In this document: in pieces, positions 14,681-17,453 of the stretch
Numbering within the stretch: position 1 is the stretch's first letter
Layout of the letters: every line of letters starts with the position of its first letter
From: CAYMEV01 sp964431655 [NCBI: uncultured bacterium]
GTDB taxonomy: Bacteria > CAYMEV01
Assembly (NCBI GenBank): GCA_964431655.1
Contig: CAYSKJ010000057.1
Span: forward strand, 1-17,453
Reading direction: 5' to 3'
Length of the DNA: 17,453 nucleotides
Made by a program: the position numbers and the translations under genes
Notes under the pieces: model-generated
Databases searched by the model: none
The model's input: only the letters and a program-made list of their open reading frames with translations
Told to the model about the DNA's origin: nothing

Positions 14681-15637
14681 CTATTCTTTTGCTATTATTT
14701 GATAATAAGTTTCAAAATATTTTTCAGGTCCTTGCTTTATTAGCTCTTTAATCTTGTCACTTCCATATTTCTCTTCAATTTTCAATCCAATATAACAACC
14801 AACAATATAGAAAAGCCTGTCGCCAGAACATTGTCCGAGCACATATCCCAAAATTTCATTATTCAATTCTTCATCAATATTTTCATCCATAAGTTTTATG
14901 ACTGAATTGAATTGCTCTATTTTCTTCTGTAAGGCTATTGGATCCAGTAAAATCTTATAATCGCTATCTGAAACTTCATTTAATTCAATTCGTTTATGAT
15001 ATGGCGTAAGTGTTGCCAAGCCCTCGTTCATAGTCATTGACATGACTATTGCTTTTAAGTCCCTGACCTTTCTCGCAGAAAAAATATCAGGTAAGGGCTG
15101 ATATTTTTCAAAGCCGATATGAAATAACTCGTGGGCTATGTATAGTTCTATTTCCTTATAGTTATTTCTGAACTGTTCAAAATCTATATTCATGCAGATT
15201 TTATTATCAAAGGCAATTCCGTTATATCCGCCTATCACGTAATAAATTATTGCTTTTTGTTCATAGTCATCAGGAAGATATCTCAAGCACAGTCTTGCAT
15301 AGCAATTAACAATTTCCTGCTCATGGGCTTTTAAAAAATCTATAATTTTAAGATATTTTTCTTTTCGTTCCCCCACATTAGAAAAATCAAATCCTTCGTC
15401 TCTGCCATTTAATGAATTTTGAAGGTTGTTCTCTGTAAGTGGATCTGAGGAATATTTCTTGCTGTGTGCTAAGATATGTTGGTAACCAGCGTTATTAATT
15501 ATTTCTTCTGTATTCGTATTGCCTCCCACAATTTTGTCAAGGACTAATTCCACTGCGGAATAATCGAAAGAGATCTGTCCTGATAAAACCGATTCAAGAA
15601 AAAGCATCATAACGCCAAAACAAATTAGTGTTTTCAT
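14681..15637 (-). CDS. Secreted zincin-like putative zinc-dependent peptidase
   Basis: 318 residues with a signal peptide (residues 1-20, hydrophobic LICFGVMMLFL, cleavage plausible near LSGQ). HELFH at 169-173 is a zinc-binding HExxH motif in a helix (IELYIAHELFHIGFEKY), and NEGLAT at 204-209 supplies a glutamate (E205) at a distance typical of the third ligand in gluzincin-like folds. The arrangement resembles the putative peptidase family DUF5700, a tentative match. Substrate is unknown. It should be periplasmic, surface or secreted. A strong ribosome binding site AGGAGGA precedes the ATG. The gene is much richer in A+T than the genes left of 14.6 kb and follows an attC-like palindrome by about 24 bases, so it looks like an acquired integron cassette gene rather than part of the neighbouring operons. 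Confidence 0.78.
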   Translation of the reverse strand: MKTLICFGVMMLFLESVLSGQISFDYSAVELVLDKIVGGNTNTEEIINNAGYQHILAHSKKYSSDPLTENNLQNSLNGRDEGFDFSNVGERKEKYLKIIDFLKAHEQEIVNCYARLCLRYLPDDYEQKAIIYYVIGGYNGIAFDNKICMNIDFEQFRNNYKEIELYIAHELFHIGFEKYQPLPDIFSARKVRDLKAIVMSMTMNEGLATLTPYHKRIELNEVSDSDYKILLDPIALQKKIEQFNSVIKLMDENIDEELNNEILGYVLGQCSGDRLFYIVGCYIGLKIEEKYGSDKIKELIKQGPEKYFETYYQIIAKE

Positions 15638-15660
15638 TTGATCTGTCCTCCTATTAATTG

Positions 15661-15718
15661 GTAAATAACGTTAAGGCTATGTGCCGTTTTAATGGCATAT
15701 CGCCTGTGTTATCGGTTG
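15661..15718 (-). repeat. attC-like integron recombination site A
   Basis: An imperfect palindrome of about 58 bases. Plus-strand left arm ATAACGTTAAGGCTATGTGCC pairs, with small bulges, with right arm GGCATATCGCCTGTGTTAT around an 8-base centre; the ends are AAC and GTT as in attC sites. It shares GCCGTTTTAA (15683-15692) with site B. The start codon of the zinc-protease-like gene lies 24 bases beyond it on the minus strand, the normal place for a cassette gene. The lack of a T-run argues against a simple terminator. Strand is set by the cassette genes, not by the palindrome itself. Confidence 0.6.
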
Positions 15719-15753
15719 GATTTTGGAGATTCCTTATTTCCCTTCCTTCTTAT

Positions 15754-15882
15754 TACTAACGCTTTCATCAGCCGTTTTAACCGCATCGGAAAAACGGGCG
15801 CAAACAAGCTGAAACTGAGAATGTTCCGAAATGTGCCTGAAACACTCGGCGGTTAAAATCGGCTTCATGAAAATGTTAGGCG
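15754..15882 (-). repeat. attC-like integron recombination site B
   Basis: An imperfect palindrome of 129 bases with arms at 15754-15784 and 15849-15882 that pair over about 30 bases (core TTTTAACCGC matched by GCGGTTAAAA). On the minus strand its first seven bases GCCTAAC fit the attC consensus RYYYAAC, and its reverse GTTAGGC (15875-15881) fits GTTRRRY. The minus-strand left arm has two extra bases, as expected for unpaired bases in a folded attC. It lies about 94 bases after the stop of the small membrane-protein gene. Length suits the long class of attC sites. Confidence 0.65.
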
Positions 15883-15975
15883 TTTATATTTTGCATGAGT
15901 TTAATCATTTGAAAGTATTACTTTGTTTTGTCTATCCATCGTTTAAAACTCTAGCTACACAAAGAAAATTCGTTC

Positions 15976-16155
15976 CTATTTGTCTTTCTTCTTAATCCCG
16001 CTGGTAATAACTAGTGCAATCAATCCAATCACATTAGATAAAGCGAATGCTAAAGTCGCAATAGTTCCCCAATCAAATACAAACTCATTCATTAAGAGAC
16101 CAAATGTGCCTACTATCAAAAGAAAAAATGGGATCAGCTTTAATACTTTTGTCAT
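15976..16155 (-). CDS. Small membrane protein of 59 residues, second gene of the cassette
   Basis: A short gene starting with ATG at 16155 (MTKVLKLIPFFLLIVGTFGL) and ending TAG at 15976-15978. Two hydrophobic helices (about 5-22 and 31-52) are separated by NEFVFDWG, and the chain ends in a basic tail KKKDK, so it is an inner-membrane protein with the tail likely cytoplasmic. The start is 2 bases after the stop of the larger membrane-protein gene, with AGGAGC in that gene's final codons as ribosome binding site. The coupling and the clean two-helix pattern are the evidence that it is real. No family is recognised. Confidence 0.6.
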   Translation of the reverse strand: MTKVLKLIPFFLLIVGTFGLLMNEFVFDWGTIATLAFALSNVIGLIALVITSGIKKKDK

Positions 16156-16157
16156 TA

Positions 16158-16583
16158 TTAGTTGCTCCTATTTCCATTGAATCGCATTATTAGTTTTGAG
16201 GTAAGGACTCCATATATCATAAATACTGCAGCTACGATGCCTAACGTAAAAACCTGCATTAATGACATATTAAAGGCAAACTTACCGACAGCTGATACAA
16301 AGAGAGTTGAACATATAAACAGCGCTATACCAGCTAAAATACCGTAGGCTACCCCATTACCTCGGCACACATACCTAAAAACGAGGAGCATTATTCCTCC
16401 AATTGCTCCTATAAAAGCTGCAAACACTACAACCTCTAACGCACCTCTTAGACTTAGATTTATAGAATTACCAGTAAAAAGTGCAATACCAGCAGTAACT
16501 GCACGTCCCAAAACACCTAATATGAGTATACCAGAAACTGCACCAATGAGCATTGCCAACAGCACTTCATGAAAAAACTTCAT
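16158..16583 (-). CDS. Four-helix integral membrane protein of unknown function, cassette gene
   Basis: 141 residues, with about four membrane helices (near 6-30, 47-70, 79-100 and 106-131) rich in Gly, Ala, Ile and Val and short basic loops (RYVCRG, SKLIMRF). No catalytic motif or known family is evident. The gene begins 19 bases after the GTTAGGC end of attC-like site C on the minus strand; the ribosome binding site GGAAGGA lies in between, so site and gene start abut as in integron cassettes. The 59-residue membrane protein is coupled downstream. Base composition is AT-rich compared with the left part of the window. Function unknown; small membrane proteins are common cassette cargo. Confidence 0.7.
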   Translation of the reverse strand: MKFFHEVLLAMLIGAVSGILILGVLGRAVTAGIALFTGNSINLSLRGALEVVVFAAFIGAIGGIMLLVFRYVCRGNGVAYGILAGIALFICSTLFVSAVGKFAFNMSLMQVFTLGIVAAVFMIYGVLTSKLIMRFNGNRSN

Positions 16584-16601
16584 TTTGAATCATTCCTTCC
16601 C

Positions 16602-16675
16602 GCCTAACATAAGATTAAGTGTACTAATGAAAAAAGCAAAGGTTGCTCTTCATGACTACCTAATCTATGTTGCTT
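16602..16675 (-). repeat. attC-like integron recombination site C
   Basis: A 74-base imperfect palindrome. Plus-strand GCCTAAC (16602-16608) and GTTGCTT (16669-16675) are the ends. AACATAAGATTA pairs with TAATCTATGTT with a single extra A, ATGAA (16627-16631) with TTCAT (16649-16653), and the tip is AGCAA-AGG-TTGCT (16635-16647). On the minus strand it ends GTTAGGC, matching GTTRRRY, and the ten bases ATGTTAGGCG there are the exact inverse of the CGCCTAACAT at which site B begins on that strand, as expected when a cassette's first bases match its own attC. The single unpaired base lies on the arm that would favour the opposite orientation. Confidence 0.65.
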
Positions 16676-17247
16676 GTTATTTGTTATTTGTATACTATTA
16701 TTGAAGTTAAACATCTTTTCTTCCTATTTATTTTCTTGTATATGTTGCTCATTTTGGCAACCTAATCTCAAAATAGACAGGGCTTCTTATTCTCATAATT
16801 TCCTACTCTCTAAGATCTTACCGGTAACATCTGTGTATCCGCATTGTGTATATCCTTCCATAATGGTATGTATCACGCAATGTGTATATTTCTCCTATAT
16901 CCACACCTGTCATAATCCACCTGCTTCTGTTAACTATAATATGAGCTTGCTTTTTGATCAAGCTCTATTTTTATCATTTTGGTATTTTTTTAATTTATAG
17001 GCCAAAGATAATTTTAATAGGGGATGGGAATGGATATAGAGATATTAGGAGTAAAATAGCATCTAATGCAACAATATATAATATGTATGGTGGGGAATCT
17101 AAATTGTCCTATTTCAATTTTGGGTGGGGAATAGAATTGCCCTTGACATTTGGGCGGTGTAATAACGGAAACATGTCTTAGAAATAACGACAGAAATGCA
17201 TGGCTAACATGGGATTACAAGTTTTAAATATATTCTGGCATCTGCGG
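16676..17247. other. AT-rich stretch without a credible gene
   Basis: No reading frame here is convincing on either strand. A plus-strand frame at 16954-17181 has a protein-like middle (IILIGDGNGYRDIRS, GESKLSYFNFGWG) but no ribosome binding site and a poor start, so it may be a gene remnant. Visible small structures: a direct imperfect repeat GCATTGTGTATAT (16841-16853) and GCAATGTGTATAT (16877-16889), a perfect palindrome TTACCGGTAA (16819-16828), and a hairpin GTTGC...GCAAC near 16744-16761. On the minus strand ATGTTAGCC near 17202-17210 resembles an attC end but has no partner arm. Confidence 0.5.
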
Positions 17248-17453
17248 TCATTTTTTACTCTCAGTAAGGCTATGGGAGCCATTAATATCTTTCCCTGAAT
17301 TATCCAGGGCGCAGATAAGATTGGAAATGGCTGAATTATACCTGATGAATTCTTTCAGATCACACAATAATGGTACTAATGCATGATTATGAAATGGGCT
17401 AAAGAGCAAATGGTTCTCATGTTCCATGGATATGTGCTGTCGGAGGTCTAATA
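17248..17453 (-). CDS. C-terminal fragment of an unrecognised reading frame (partial at window edge)
   Basis: A minus-strand frame is open from the right edge to TGA at 17248-17250, giving about 67 visible residues that include LRQHISMEHENHLLF and DLKEFIRYNSAISNLI. It is hydrophilic and helical in appearance. The HISMEHENHLLF stretch faintly recalls the metal-binding helix of hemerythrin-like proteins, but no full motif is present. It may be the end of a longer gene beyond the window, or chance. Confidence 0.3.
   Translation of the reverse strand, partial: LDLRQHISMEHENHLLFSPFHNHALVPLLCDLKEFIRYNSAISNLICALDNSGKDINGSHSLTESKK

Noticed and set aside
15661-15718. Site A as an intrinsic terminator
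   Set aside because: No T-run follows on either strand and it lies upstream of, not after, the gene it adjoins; the AAC/GTT ends and similarity to site B fit attC better.
15980-16180. Plus-strand reading frame of 66 residues opposite the small membrane protein
   Set aside because: It is the shadow of the coupled 59-residue minus-strand gene, which has a ribosome binding site and proper spacing.
16674-17000. Plus-strand reading frame of 108 residues
   Set aside because: Its composition (many Cys, Phe, Tyr, Ser) is that of a chance frame in AT-rich DNA, it has no ribosome binding site, and it starts inside attC-like site C.
17202-17280. A fourth attC-like site built on GGCTAACATGGG
   Set aside because: Only one arm fits; the best candidate partner GGCTATGGGAGCC does not pair in the needed orientation.
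1-17453. CRISPR array, tRNA, rRNA or insertion sequence
   Set aside because: I saw no regularly spaced direct repeats, no cloverleaf sequence, no rRNA-like stretch and no transposase motif with terminal inverted repeats.

Overview
The window is a stretch of bacterial chromosome, most likely from a spirochaete-like Gram-negative bacterium. The case for this is the scpA-scpB-rluB order, several exported proteins with N-terminal signal peptides, a small outer-membrane beta-barrel candidate, a heptosyltransferase-family enzyme and moderate G+C. The phylum is an inference; there is no rRNA or tRNA gene to fix it.

Positions 1-5426 are a dense plus-strand run. It holds the 3' end of scpA, scpB, an RluB-type pseudouridine synthase, an exported two-helix membrane protein with an AMIN-like domain, a large protein ending in a calcineurin-like metallophosphoesterase, and a site-2-protease-family membrane peptidase. 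The first four genes overlap one another. Positions 5423-7058 hold two minus-strand genes: an SGNH hydrolase followed by a multi-pass membrane protein of the lysylphosphatidylglycerol-synthase transmembrane family. Positions 7163-11420 return to the plus strand: an RmlC-like epimerase coupled by an ATGA overlap to a beta-barrel protein, then an ADP-forming acyl-CoA synthetase with its halves in beta-alpha order, coupled to an Ogt-type DNA repair protein. A WaaF-like glycosyltransferase (minus) and a three-gene plus-strand operon (methyltransferase with zinc-ribbon-like head, CYTH protein, small helical protein) diverge from about 12.5 kb.

Near 14.68 kb the sequence becomes AT-rich and changes character. 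Between 14.68 and 16.68 kb I see what looks like part of a chromosomal integron cassette array read on the minus strand. There are three long imperfect palindromes with AAC...GTT ends (two carrying the motif GTTAGGC/GCCTAAC). Each of the two main minus-strand gene units starts a few bases after such a palindrome. The cassettes would carry (i) a four-helix membrane protein plus an overlooked 59-residue membrane protein, (ii) a very short cassette without a gene, and (iii) a secreted zinc-protease-like protein. No integrase lies in the window. Beyond 16.68 kb is an AT-rich, mostly gene-less stretch, then a fragment of an unrecognised minus-strand reading frame at the right edge.

Two more patterns cross the gene boundaries. 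Base composition of the plus strand changes from G-rich to C-rich between about 11.4 and 13.6 kb even where genes stay on the plus strand, as expected near a replication terminus, and a weak dif-like sequence lies in that interval. Also, three divergently transcribed genes (at 7058, 12452 and 12544) have a -10 box only 8-10 bases before the start codon and no ribosome binding site, which predicts leaderless mRNAs.
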